Shown piece after piece: positions 1 to 8,488 of a stretch of 64,000 nucleotides of DNA. The stretch lies in contig CAZSUY010000003.1 of the NCBI GenBank assembly GCA_964610155.1, positions 80,495-144,494 on the forward strand. The letters run 5' to 3'. Both the position numbers and the translations under genes were made by a program. The number at the start of each line of letters is the position of its first letter. The stretch's first letter is position 1. The stretch is from JAFGBM01 sp964610155 (GTDB lineage Bacteria > Actinomycetota > Actinomycetes > Actinomycetales > Demequinaceae). Below the pieces are notes generated by a model. The model was not told where the DNA came from. It did no database searches and was given only the letters and a program-made list of their open reading frames with translations.

Positions 1-57
1 CACCTGGCCCACCAGCCACCGAGCGGTATCCCGAAACACAGACTAAAGTAAGTCCCC

Positions 58-1179
58 GTGACCACACCTCCTGCCGGTCCGGGTATCCCCCCGTGGCGTC
101 CCGTCCTCCCCCCCGATGGGCAACCGCCGTCTGGCCCCGAGCAGCAGCCCCAGGTGCCCGTCCAGCCAGTCATTCCACCGACCGCACCAACACCGGCTGC
201 TATTCCCCCTCCACCCCCCGTTCCATTGCCTATGCCCATTCCGACGAATCCTCCACCGTCCGTCCCGACCCCTGTCCTTCCCCCCACCGCACCGCAGCCG
301 ACGACCCCACCAACCGCGCCACCCGCCCTACCACCCCGCGTGGCGACCGGCGCCTCCCGTGTGCTTCCCTCTGGAACACCAACGCCTGGGACCCCCGACA
401 CCGAGACCCCGGACCGTGCTCCCTTAGTTCCACCCGCTCCCCCTGGGCCTCCGACAGACGATGCCGGGGTCGATGAGCCCTCCTCCTTCTTCTCCGTTTT
501 CCGGAGGCCTGTCGTCCTCATTGCCTTTGGCATTCTTGCGGTCGCCGCCCTCGGCTCCCTCGTCTACTACCTCTTCTTCCGCCCCGAACCCATCACCCTT
601 GAGGCTCGGCTAATCGTCATTCCCCTCCCCGCTCCGACCATCGACATGATCACGGTGGAGAATCCGACCGACTTCACCGCCGGCCTACCGCTTGCGACGT
701 TGACGTACGGCCTTACGGCGATCGAGGAGATGCCCAGTACGGCTCATGCGACGTGGCCGGAACGATTCGCGGAGGGATGGACGTTGACGTATTGCGACGG
801 CTCCGATTCCGTCATGACCGTTTCCGCCATCCAGCATTACCACGAGGAAGACGCCACCGCGGCCTTCGAGGCCTTGTGGAGCCAGGCCGAGGCCGAGGCC
901 CAGGCAACAGCAGTGCAAGCGTCCCCCTCCCCATCTCCCTCAGCGAGCCCCGCCCCCTTGGTTGAACGCCTTCCCGTTATGGCAGGCGACGTCCAGGTCG
1001 GGGAGAGTTTCAGGATCACAACCGAGATCACAGAGACGATCGAGGGCGAAGAGGGAACCGAACCCACCGAGGTGACGCGTGAGGTCGTGGCCATCACCTG
1101 GAGGAATACAACCGGCGTGTTCATCATGGTGGCCGATCCCGCCGTCATCGATGACCTGTTCCTCGAGTACGGATTGTGA
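58..1179 (+). CDS. Proline-rich single-pass membrane protein, unknown function
   Basis: The first ~145 residues are a low-complexity cytoplasmic tail dominated by Pro, Thr and Ala. One hydrophobic segment follows at about residues 152-172, then an acidic ~200-residue domain expected outside the cell, with a short Ser/Pro linker near residues 285-297. This is the usual build of actinobacterial envelope proteins with a disordered Pro-rich N-terminus. The GTG start is the first in-frame start. The stop overlaps the GTG of the TetR gene (GTGA), so the two are probably co-transcribed. I recognise no catalytic motif. The similar architecture of the 27939-29360 gene is compositional only. Confidence 0.75.
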   Translation: MTTPPAGPGIPPWRPVLPPDGQPPSGPEQQPQVPVQPVIPPTAPTPAAIPPPPPVPLPMPIPTNPPPSVPTPVLPPTAPQPTTPPTAPPALPPRVATGASRVLPSGTPTPGTPDTETPDRAPLVPPAPPGPPTDDAGVDEPSSFFSVFRRPVVLIAFGILAVAALGSLVYYLFFRPEPITLEARLIVIPLPAPTIDMITVENPTDFTAGLPLATLTYGLTAIEEMPSTAHATWPERFAEGWTLTYCDGSDSVMTVSAIQHYHEEDATAAFEALWSQAEAEAQATAVQASPSPSPSASPAPLVERLPVMAGDVQVGESFRITTEITETIEGEEGTEPTEVTREVVAITWRNTTGVFIMVADPAVIDDLFLEYGL

Positions 1180-1781
1180 CCGTAGCGCCGCGCTTACCAA
1201 AAAGGGGCCCGCGCGGCGCCGGGGCAGACACGCGCGCGGACATCCTCCGGGCCGCCTTCACTCTCTTCACCCAGTCCGGGTACGATCGCACCTCCATGCG
1301 GGCGATCGCGCACGAAGCTGGCGTCGACCCCTCCCTGCCCCGCCACTACTTCCCCTCGAAACAGCTCCTCTTCGTGGAGGCCTTGGGACCCTTCGAGTAT
1401 GCCGAGGGACGAATCTCCCACATCCTGGAGGGTCCCCCTTCCGATCTTGGCCGACGAATCGTGTCGATGATCATCCACGTCTGGGACTCCCCCGACTACG
1501 GTCCTCGCCTCCGTTCCCTGATAACCAGTGCGATGGCGTCACCAGAGATCGGGGAAGTCGCCCGGAACATCCTTTTCGATCGCCTGATCCTTCCCCTCGC
1601 CCAGGGGGTGGCCTCGACCGATGTCGAGGGGAGGGCGGCGGCAGTCGCGAGCCAGGTATTCGGACTCATCGCAGCCAGGTATATCTTCCGGATCGAACCC
1701 CTAGCAAGCGCCTCTGCCCAAGAGGTCGTGGATCGTTTCGGCCCCATCGTCCAACTGCACATCACGGGCGAGCCGGCTTGA
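1176..1781 (+). CDS. TetR/AcrR family transcriptional regulator
   Basis: This 201-residue protein has an N-terminal TetR helix-turn-helix at about residues 18-64 (ILRAAFTLFTQSGYDRTSMR, then AHEAGVDPSLPRHYFPSK with the typical YF.SK ending). A helical ligand-binding C-terminal domain follows. The GTG start overlaps the preceding stop by 4 nt. The ABC ATPase starts 32 nt downstream. TetR genes next to ABC-2 exporters usually repress the exporter until a toxic compound binds, and that role is inferred here from context. No clear operator palindrome was found upstream of 58. Confidence 0.92.
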   Translation: MTVAPRLPKRGPRGAGADTRADILRAAFTLFTQSGYDRTSMRAIAHEAGVDPSLPRHYFPSKQLLFVEALGPFEYAEGRISHILEGPPSDLGRRIVSMIIHVWDSPDYGPRLRSLITSAMASPEIGEVARNILFDRLILPLAQGVASTDVEGRAAAVASQVFGLIAARYIFRIEPLASASAQEVVDRFGPIVQLHITGEPA

Positions 1782-1813
1782 CAACGGTCTCCGGAAAGGG
1801 AATTATTCCACAC

Positions 1814-2554
1814 ATGGTGAAATCTAACGGGCCCGCGATCTCCGTTGTCGGCCTCCGCGTCATCCGAGGCAAGAACCTCGTCATTCCCGACCTGTCCCTC
1901 GAGGTCCCACGAGGTGCCCTCGTCGGCCTCCTCGGGCCCTCCGGCAGCGGCAAGAGCACGCTCATGCGCTCCATCGTCGGGGCTCAGATAGTCGCCGGTG
2001 GAGAGGTCTCCATTCTCGGGCTTCCCGGGGGAACTGCCCCGCTTCGTCATCGGGTCGGGTACGTCACGCAGGCCCCCAGTGTCTACATGGACCTGAGCGC
2101 CCGGGAGAACCTCCGCTACTTTTCCTCGCTCGTCGGGGCCCCCAAGAGCGATCCCCAGAGGGTGCTCGACATCGTCGGGCTGGCGGACTGCGCCGACCGG
2201 CCGGTCAATACCCTGTCCGGTGGCCAACTCACGCGCGTCTCCCTCTCGGTGGCCCTCGTCGGCAAACCCGAGGTTCTTATCCTTGACGAGCCAACCGTCG
2301 GGCTCGACCCGGTCCTTCGCCGCGACCTCTGGTCGGTGTTCCGGAGCCTCGCGGGCCAAGGGGCGACGCTCCTCGTCTCGAGCCACGTTATGGACGAGGC
2401 GACGAGGTGCGACCGGCTTCTTATCATGCGGGGTGGCGGGATCCTCTTCGACGGAACCCTTCCCGCTCTCCTCAAACAGACGAAGGCAGAAGACGCCGAC
2501 GATGCATTCCTTGCCCTCGCCGACGCGGCCGATGCGAAGGAGGCGGCGGCATGA
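1814..2554 (+). CDS. ABC transporter ATP-binding protein (ABC-2/drug export type)
   Basis: This 246-residue nucleotide-binding subunit has Walker A GPSGSGKST (about residues 37-45), signature LSGGQ, Walker B VLILDEPTVGLDP, and an H-loop SSHVMDEA. A longer reading frame runs upstream to 1079. I chose the ATG at 1814 because homologues begin just before the first beta strand and because the upstream part only shadows the TetR gene in another frame. The stop overlaps the permease ATG by 4 nt (ATGA), so the two subunits are translationally coupled. It would power the membrane permease encoded next. The substrate is unknown; by analogy it may be a drug or lipid. Confidence 0.93.
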   Translation: MVKSNGPAISVVGLRVIRGKNLVIPDLSLEVPRGALVGLLGPSGSGKSTLMRSIVGAQIVAGGEVSILGLPGGTAPLRHRVGYVTQAPSVYMDLSARENLRYFSSLVGAPKSDPQRVLDIVGLADCADRPVNTLSGGQLTRVSLSVALVGKPEVLILDEPTVGLDPVLRRDLWSVFRSLAGQGATLLVSSHVMDEATRCDRLLIMRGGGILFDGTLPALLKQTKAEDADDAFLALADAADAKEAAA

Positions 2555-3303
2555 GCCTCCGACTGACGGGTGCCACGGCGATCCGCGTCCTCACCCAGAT
2601 CCGACGGGACAAACGGACCCTCGCCCTCATCATCATGGTCCCGATCGTCCTACTCACGCTCCTGTGGTGGATGTTCCAGGACATTCCGACTCGACCCGGG
2701 ACCCAACCTCCGTTCGATTCTGTGGGACCGGCGATCATGGGGCTCTTCCCCCTCTTCATCATGTTCCTCATCACTTCCGTCACGACCCTTCGGGAACGAC
2801 AGGGCGGAACGATGGAACGGCTCATGGCGTCGCCCGTCGGCAAGGCCGACGTGGTGTTCGGGTATGCCTGCGCGTTCGGAATCCTGGCAACCCTCCAGGG
2901 CGCGCTCGTCGTTGTGTACTCGATCTGGGTGCTCGGCCTCGACTTCGCGGGCCCGGTGTGGGCCCTTCTTCTCATCATCGTGCTCGACGCGATCCTTGGC
3001 ACCGCGCTTGGCCTCGCGGCCTCCTCCCTTGCCCGTACCGAGTTCCAGGCGCTTCAGATGTTCCCTGCCGTCATCGTTCCTCAATTGCTCCTCTCGGGGA
3101 TCGCCGTCGAGCGAAGCATGATGCCGCAGGCACTCGAGTGGATCTCCGATGCCCTGCCCCTCTCCTATGCGATCGATGCCATTCACTACCTCGCGAAGAA
3201 CCAGAGCGCGTCGGGGATATGGAGTGAGGTGGCGATCCTCTTGGCATTCATCGTTGGTGCCCTCGTGCTTGGCGTCGCAACGCTGAGGCGGCGTACGGAC
3301 TAG
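2551..3303 (+). CDS. ABC-2 type transporter permease
   Basis: This 250-residue integral membrane protein has about six hydrophobic segments and the ABC-2 layout, with a cytoplasmic N-terminus (RLTGATAIRVLTQIRRDKRT) and a re-entrant LPLSYAIDAIHYL stretch before the last helix. The ATG at 2551 overlaps the ATPase stop. It pairs with the ATPase to form an exporter. The last 318 bp, coding for about residues 146-250, are present again at 8132-8449 beyond an inserted Fic/restriction cassette. This copy is the intact one. Confidence 0.9.
   Translation: MSLRLTGATAIRVLTQIRRDKRTLALIIMVPIVLLTLLWWMFQDIPTRPGTQPPFDSVGPAIMGLFPLFIMFLITSVTTLRERQGGTMERLMASPVGKADVVFGYACAFGILATLQGALVVVYSIWVLGLDFAGPVWALLLIIVLDAILGTALGLAASSLARTEFQALQMFPAVIVPQLLLSGIAVERSMMPQALEWISDALPLSYAIDAIHYLAKNQSASGIWSEVAILLAFIVGALVLGVATLRRRTD
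2986..3303 (+). repeat. 318-bp direct repeat, copy 1 (3' end of the ABC permease)
   Basis: The segment matches 8132-8449 in the same orientation with no indels. I count about 7 mismatches, all in the last ~100 bp, while the first ~220 bp are identical. The match starts at GACGCGATCC and ends exactly at the TAG stop, after which the two flanks diverge. The two copies bracket the Fic/restriction cassette. Confidence 0.93.
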
Positions 3304-3316
3304 GGATATCCGCACA

Positions 3317-3379
3317 GTGTCCCTCGTCCCGGTTGAGGCCATCACCGACGGTGCCGTCCTCGACGTCGTCATGGGGTAG
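3317..3379 (+). other. Left inner junction: 20-codon fragment similar to the right junction
   Basis: Read from GTG 3317 to TAG 3377-3379, this encodes a short peptide with the pattern LVPVEAITDGAVLDVVMG. The right inner junction (8087-8146) encodes LVPIGAFADGTVIDAILG in the same phase. The two 60-nt stretches therefore align without gaps, and the right one runs in frame into the duplicated permease end. They may be remnants of one gene or imperfect ends of the inserted element. The source protein is not recognised. Confidence 0.45.
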
Positions 3380-3412
3380 TTGCTAGAGCGTCCCCCATCG
3401 ACAGCCGGTTCA

Positions 3413-4621
3413 TCAATGGATTGGCTCGATCGGCGAGACTAGAGCCTTCACGATTTCCTCGGCAGCGTACCTACGACCATACTTGCGACCCGTCGTTTCC
3501 TTGAGGTGGCCCAACTCGACCAGACGTAGCACAGCGCCAGTCGCCGCCGGAACAGAGCACCGCAACTCCCGGGAAATAGAAGCAATCGAGACCATCGGCG
3601 AGCGAACGAGGAGCCACGGGAGTCTTTCAACGAGCGTGCCGCTACGTTTTCCCCTGGTGTCGCGTGCCATCCGCTCCGCCGTCTCCCTGACACGCTCGAT
3701 CCGCTTCCGGACGTCAATGGCAGAAAGCCTAATTGCCCGCGCGAAGAACTCGACCCATCCCGGCCAGTCCCCCAAAGCCGAGACAGCGTATAGACGGTCG
3801 CGATACTCGTCGTCATGCTGCTCGAGCCAAGGTGACACCGTGAGCAGCGGGAGGCGCAATTCTCCTCGGCGGAGAAGCCTTCCGACGATCAGCATGCGCC
3901 CGATGCGGCCGTTACCGTCCACGAACGGGTGCAGGGTCTCGAACTGGTAGTGGAACAGAGCCGCCTCAACCACAGGGTCGCGAGACGACGCCGCGTGTTC
4001 GCGAACCCACTCGACAAGAGCCGCGAGAGAAGCCGCTAGGCCTGGGCCTGGAGGCATAGGTACGAAGCGGGCATTCTCGAACAAGTCGCTTCGACCACCA
4101 ATCACAACCGGAGTGGTGCGAACGCGTCCAGCATCGCGCTCCCCGGCCGGGGTTCCCTCGACGAGCATGCGCTGGAGTTCGCAAATCCCGCCAACCGTCA
4201 GGTGGCGCCTTCGGCCGGCGGATGCGAAACAGTGCTCAGCTGCACGCACGTAGTTGAGGATCTCCCGCATCGCGGTCGATTGGGGCTCATCCTCATCCAG
4301 GTCGGCGGCGAGCACGTTCCTCATAGGCTCGAAGGTGCCTTCGAGCGCCGACGTCGACTGTGCTTCGCGTCGAAGCAGCGGCACCGACATCCATGATCCA
4401 AGGTCCGGAGCCCCTGAGATCTGAATGATTTCATCAAGCCGTGAAAGGGCGCTCCGCGCATCGGCAACAGCCGCCCACGCGCCAGCAGAGAGTCCCGGGA
4501 CTTCGTCGAGGTCAAATGGAACGAATCCTGCATGGGAATACTCTCTTCCCGTGCGAGGATCGATACCTGCGATCGAAATCAACTTCCCGCAGGGGCTCTT
4601 GCCCATCACTTCGAGATCCAC
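3413..4621 (-). CDS. Fic/DOC family protein (AMPylase-type) with C-terminal winged helix
   Basis: This 402-residue protein carries the full Fic core motif HPFVDGNGRIGR at residues 231-242 (catalytic His231). It also has the N-terminal inhibitory-helix motif TSALEG at residues 90-95, fitting (S/T)xxxE(G/N) of class II Fic proteins, which self-inhibit. A Fic_N-like region precedes the core, and the last ~80 residues look like a winged helix (IASISRELRCSVPAATGAVL). The family transfers AMP or another nucleotide to hydroxyls of target proteins. Start GTG at 4621, with ATG at residue 6 as an alternative. It lies downstream of and co-directional with the restriction enzyme, so a joint defence or regulatory role is an inference. 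Confidence 0.93.
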   Translation of the reverse strand: MDLEVMGKSPCGKLISIAGIDPRTGREYSHAGFVPFDLDEVPGLSAGAWAAVADARSALSRLDEIIQISGAPDLGSWMSVPLLRREAQSTSALEGTFEPMRNVLAADLDEDEPQSTAMREILNYVRAAEHCFASAGRRRHLTVGGICELQRMLVEGTPAGERDAGRVRTTPVVIGGRSDLFENARFVPMPPGPGLAASLAALVEWVREHAASSRDPVVEAALFHYQFETLHPFVDGNGRIGRMLIVGRLLRRGELRLPLLTVSPWLEQHDDEYRDRLYAVSALGDWPGWVEFFARAIRLSAIDVRKRIERVRETAERMARDTRGKRSGTLVERLPWLLVRSPMVSIASISRELRCSVPAATGAVLRLVELGHLKETTGRKYGRRYAAEEIVKALVSPIEPIH

Positions 4622-4783
4622 AATGAAACTCTAGCGGGTTAAACCTTAATTTCACTGCTGTGATTGCAACTTTGGAGTTAACGAGCGCACGCATTACTTG
4701 CCGTCACTTCGTTGATAGTCGACTTGGATTCGACCGTCGATACGCAGGCCGTTTTCCAAGGCCAACTCTTGGAACTCACACAC
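4622..4783. other. Intergenic spacer between Fic and restriction enzyme genes
   Basis: The 162-bp spacer contains an AT-rich stretch (4635-4682) directly upstream of the minus-strand Fic gene that could hold its own promoter. No convincing terminator or operator was seen. Confidence 0.4.
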
Positions 4784-7700
4784 CTACGTCTTCGGAACCT
4801 GCCGCTCACTCTCGGAGGGAATCGGCAACTCCGATGCGTTTATAAGCTCGCCGTCACATACGCGCGCAAGCAGATCCCGCTGCGCCTCTTGGCGATCCAC
4901 CGTGAGAGTCAGGATCCGAACGAGATCGAGAAGCTCGTCGTTCCACTCGTCCTCCCAAACCTCCGGCCGGATGCGGTCGAGCGGGGTCGCGGTCTTATCG
5001 CCCGACGCGCGACCTACTCCCTTGTGAGTACGGGAGCCGAGCCAGCGGGGCAGAACCTGCAGGCCCGACACGGAGAACTCCCACACCGAGGGCAGCACAC
5101 CTGCCAGCACACCGTCACCGACGTGAAGAGCGCCGGTCGATGGGTCGAAGGAGCAGTCCGCAAGGGTCGTGGGGATCGCCGTCACCGCGCGCTCCCATTG
5201 AACTCCGGTTACCGCAGCCACCTTCCCCGCCGGTCGGCCGGGACCACTGAACCGCTCCCCATGGGTGTGGAGGTACAGCAATTCGGCACCAAGGTTGACT
5301 GCCTCCCGGAAGAGGTCGGGGGACGCCGTCAGCGGGAGTCGGATGCCGGGCGTCGCAAGATCGGTGGCGAACCGCTCCTGGTAGCCGGGGTGGGCGAGGA
5401 TGCAGTACACGTATGCCCCCACGTCCTCTGGGGTGACTTCGAAGCCGTACCGTACCGCTAGAGCGTTCAGGAGACCGAATGCGATGTTCGGGGTACCCAT
5501 CGAGTCTCGGAGAAGGGGCACGACGTCTCTACCGCCAGCTCCTCCCCGAAAGCAATCGAGGTCGGGAACGTCGGCTGTCGCGATCATGGCTGGTCCTTGG
5601 CCGAGCGCCTTCGTCGTCATGGCGGTGAAGAACACCTGCCGGGGCGACCTCGAGTTCCAAAGTGACGGGCTCTCGGTCCGCGTCAGTCGTGGATCCTGAA
5701 AGGTCCATCTGCGGTCGAACGAGCGATACGCGTAACGCACGACCGGCTCCGGTGCCGCGCCGGGCAAGAGTTCGTCCAACTTCGGGAACCCTGCTACCTT
5801 CGTGTGAATCGTTCGTCCGTGGGCTCGGGTGTCGAATCTCACCTCGCGCTCCACGGCTTCCGTCGCGGACAATAGATGTTCCCAACGCCGCATGAGCACC
5901 TCACGACTTGTCGAAATGGGCCACGTGCGCCCCACCTTGCAGCCCGGCTGTTGCCACGGAAGAAGATCGATGAGCGCAGGCATCGCTTCCCACGCCGCGC
6001 CTCCGCTATCGGGCACGAGCGGATCCCCGGGTGCGACCTGCGTCTTGCTCCAACCGTCGTCGCCCCCCGTTGGTGCGACGATGGTCGCGAGTGCCGTGAG
6101 CTTGGCGGCCGCCGTCCCATGGACACGGCGGTAGGACACGGCGGCGGGTAGTCCCGTTGACGCGCCCCTGCGGAATAACGTCACAATCGAGACGGGTGTC
6201 TGGATCGCGAAGACGTTCTCTTCCTTGACCGCAGCATGCCCATCGCCACCCAGATCGATGACCCATACCTCATCCGCAATGTCGCTGACGAGCGCGCGAA
6301 GCCCGATAAGGGCGGGTCCCGTTAGCCACGACGAGGCGGTGATGAATGACACGACTCCGGGCACAGGCCCGTTCTGCTCAAAGACCTTCCATAGCGCCCA
6401 GCGCCAGAAGTACACGTAATCGTTGTAGAGGGACGCCTGAGCGGAGAAGATCACGTTCGCCTCTCGTGCCGCCCTCAGGAGTCCGTCGAACAAGGGCTCG
6501 CCGTGCGGACTGTGCACCACCCACCCTCCGCCGGACTCGGCGGTACGTCGCCGGTACGGCGGATTCCCGAGAACGACAGTGACGGGTTGCTCGCGCTTAA
6601 CCAGCCGGGCGCGCTCGCGCTCTCGTGCGAGAGTCTCCTGATCACCCCAGAGACCGAGCAACGTCTCCGATGCGTCGGGGTCGTCAAGAGTGTCGGTGAG
6701 GAAGACCTGCACGTCCGAGGGAGGGTTCGGGGTCCCCGCCAAATCGGCGAGGCGCTGACCCACACGCAGGTGCGACAGCGCGTACGGTCCGGGCATCAAC
6801 TCGAATGCGAACACGTTCTTCGCCAACGAGGTCACGACTTGCGAAGGCCCAGCGGGCCCGCGAATTGCCGTCGCTGTCTCGGCGGCCTGATCCAACACGG
6901 CCAAGGGGTAGGTGCCCGATCCCGCGGCCGGATCCAGGGTTACCACGCCCGGGTCTCCGAATCCGAGCGCACGGCCAAACCGTTCGGTCAGGATGTGGTC
7001 GATCAGGCGGACCTGGCACTGCACCACTGGGGTCGGCGTGTAGTAGACCCCCGCCTCCTTCCGGGCCTTCGGGTCGTACTTGCCCAAGAAGTCCTCGTAG
7101 AACCACAGCCACGGCTCGCCTCTAGGGTCCTTGGCGGACCGGATCTTGAGCACGTCAACCGCCGACACCAGGCGTTCTATTGCGCCGACCTCGGCTGCGA
7201 CGTCATCCATCAGGCCCTTGACGGTGAGGACTGGGCCGAGGGCCGCGGCGAGAACGTCGTTGGGCCCACGAAGTGCGTGCTGCGCTTCGGCCAGAGAGAC
7301 ATACCCGTCCCGGTTGTCGTCGGCCCCTCCTCGCAACGCCGCGATCGCAAGGGAGTACGCGACCACCTGGGCCAGGTCATCCGCGAACTGGCTTCCGCTG
7401 GCGCCCTCGTGCACGGACGCCTTCCAGGCAAGGTGGGCGCTGACGATGCTGTCCCGCCTCGTCTCTTTGTCAAGCCCGGCAACAATCCGTTCACGGAGAA
7501 GCCTTGCGAGCGGTGCGAGTCGTGCCGCGAGTTGCGAGACGCGGGTGATCGTGACAGGCCTGCGCTCCGTGAACAACCGCAAGAGCGCGACAAGCGACGT
7601 TGCGTCCCACTTCTCTGCGGGTGGCTCCGGCAGGTTCGCGTCGGCGACGAACTCACCCAGTTGGTAGAAGCGCGCGCCGTGACCATCGGTGACGATGAGT

Positions 7701-8011
7701 GCGTCGAGTTCGCGGAGGAGCTCCCACTGCTTCTTCTCACGTCCGACCCACTTCGCGCCGTCGAGTGAGTGGCCCGGCGCCTTGAGTTCGATCCAGCCGC
7801 ACGGACGCTTGTCAATCAAGGCCGCGAAGTCCGGTCGAACCCCAGGCAGCTGCGCTTCCCGAATGAGCGTCAGCTGCCCGATGCCATGCTCGCTCGCGAT
7901 CGAAGTCAGGAAGTTGCTCACGGGGACCGTCAACTGCGCCTCGGGATCCGCGAGAACCGATCCTGCGTCGGCCGCGCTGATGTCCTCAAGGTATCGCTTC
8001 GCCCCGTCCAT
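4784..8011 (-). CDS. Type ISP/IIG-like restriction-modification enzyme (nuclease + N6-adenine methyltransferase)
   Basis: This 1075-residue single-chain enzyme has four recognisable parts. Near residues 60-77, RPDF and IELK give a PD-(D/E)xK-type nuclease (Asp61, Glu75, Lys77). GVYYTP lies at 321-326. Motif I, DPAAGSGTYP, is at 360-369. The N6-adenine motif IV, NPPY, is at 483-486. The C-terminal third has the YVYCILAHPGYQERF and LPLTASPDLF blocks typical of Type ISP specificity domains. Unlike LlaGI-type Type ISP enzymes (~1600 residues) I see no helicase motifs, so a Type IIG-like cutter is likely. Start ATG 8011 was chosen because the open frame to 8659 merely shadows the permease repeat. 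It should methylate and cut DNA at one asymmetric site. Confidence 0.9.
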   Translation of the reverse strand: MDGAKRYLEDISAADAGSVLADPEAQLTVPVSNFLTSIASEHGIGQLTLIREAQLPGVRPDFAALIDKRPCGWIELKAPGHSLDGAKWVGREKKQWELLRELDALIVTDGHGARFYQLGEFVADANLPEPPAEKWDATSLVALLRLFTERRPVTITRVSQLAARLAPLARLLRERIVAGLDKETRRDSIVSAHLAWKASVHEGASGSQFADDLAQVVAYSLAIAALRGGADDNRDGYVSLAEAQHALRGPNDVLAAALGPVLTVKGLMDDVAAEVGAIERLVSAVDVLKIRSAKDPRGEPWLWFYEDFLGKYDPKARKEAGVYYTPTPVVQCQVRLIDHILTERFGRALGFGDPGVVTLDPAAGSGTYPLAVLDQAAETATAIRGPAGPSQVVTSLAKNVFAFELMPGPYALSHLRVGQRLADLAGTPNPPSDVQVFLTDTLDDPDASETLLGLWGDQETLARERERARLVKREQPVTVVLGNPPYRRRTAESGGGWVVHSPHGEPLFDGLLRAAREANVIFSAQASLYNDYVYFWRWALWKVFEQNGPVPGVVSFITASSWLTGPALIGLRALVSDIADEVWVIDLGGDGHAAVKEENVFAIQTPVSIVTLFRRGASTGLPAAVSYRRVHGTAAAKLTALATIVAPTGGDDGWSKTQVAPGDPLVPDSGGAAWEAMPALIDLLPWQQPGCKVGRTWPISTSREVLMRRWEHLLSATEAVEREVRFDTRAHGRTIHTKVAGFPKLDELLPGAAPEPVVRYAYRSFDRRWTFQDPRLTRTESPSLWNSRSPRQVFFTAMTTKALGQGPAMIATADVPDLDCFRGGAGGRDVVPLLRDSMGTPNIAFGLLNALAVRYGFEVTPEDVGAYVYCILAHPGYQERFATDLATPGIRLPLTASPDLFREAVNLGAELLYLHTHGERFSGPGRPAGKVAAVTGVQWERAVTAIPTTLADCSFDPSTGALHVGDGVLAGVLPSVWEFSVSGLQVLPRWLGSRTHKGVGRASGDKTATPLDRIRPEVWEDEWNDELLDLVRILTLTVDRQEAQRDLLARVCDGELINASELPIPSESERQVPKT

Positions 8012-8131
8012 GAACCCACTCTTCCACTTCCATACGACGGAATCCCGAGAACGCGCCAAAGGGCAGTCGAGTGTCGATCTCTTGAAGTAACTCTCGTCCC
8101 CATCGGCGCCTTTGCTGACGGCACCGTGATT
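8012..8131 (-). promoter_or_regulatory. Upstream region of the restriction enzyme gene
   Basis: The 120 bp between the enzyme start and the permease repeat should hold the cassette promoter on the minus strand. No clear -35/-10 pair or control-protein (C-box) palindrome was found. The right junction repeat (8087-8146) occupies half of it. Confidence 0.35.
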
Positions 8132-8449
8132 GACGCGATCCTTGGCACCGCGCTTGGCCTCGCGGCCTCCTCCCTTGCCCGTACCGAGTTCCAGGCGCTT
8201 CAGATGTTCCCTGCCGTCATCGTTCCTCAATTGCTCCTCTCGGGGATCGCCGTCGAGCGAAGCATGATGCCGCAGGCACTCGAGTGGATCTCCGATGCCC
8301 TGCCCCTCTCCTATGCGATCGATGCCATTCACTACCTCGCGAAGAACCAGAACGCGTCGGGGATATGGAGCCAGGTGGTGATCCTCTTGGCGTTCATCGT
8401 GGGTGCCCTCGTGCTTGGCGTCGCAACGCTTAGGCGGCGTACGGACTAG
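8132..8449 (+). pseudogene. Duplicated 3' fragment of the ABC permease (repeat copy 2)
   Basis: This encodes permease residues ~146-250 and the stop, but has no promoter, start or 5' part of the gene. The frame stays open upstream to 7769, antisense to the restriction enzyme, which gives an artificial chimeric frame. Compared with copy 1 the changes include Ser to Asn, Glu to Gln and Ala to Val, all in the last third. It lies 39 bp before proC, so the original gene order was probably permease followed by proC. Confidence 0.85.
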
Positions 8450-8488
8450 TTGTACCCGGCCAGTCGGCCCGCACGATAGCCTGGCTCC

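Larger units (their letters stand above)
3304..8131. mobile_element. Inserted Fic + Type ISP-like restriction-modification cassette
   Basis: The 4.8-kb segment lies between two copies of the permease 3' end and carries two minus-strand genes unrelated to the flanking export operon and proC. No integrase, transposase or tRNA is seen, so the mechanism is unclear. A single-crossover integration of a circular molecule carrying a slightly diverged permease 3' end would leave this structure, and so would site-specific insertion that rebuilds the gene end. The clustering of mismatches at the distal end of the repeat fits a crossover inside the identical part. Confidence 0.7.

Noticed and set aside
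1496..2386. Minus-strand open frame opposite the TetR and ABC genes
   Set aside because: No family motif, and both plus-strand genes beneath it are certain.
7769..8449. Plus-strand open frame joining restriction-enzyme antisense to the permease end
   Set aside because: It is chimeric, with no start signal, and its first part lies opposite a well-supported gene.
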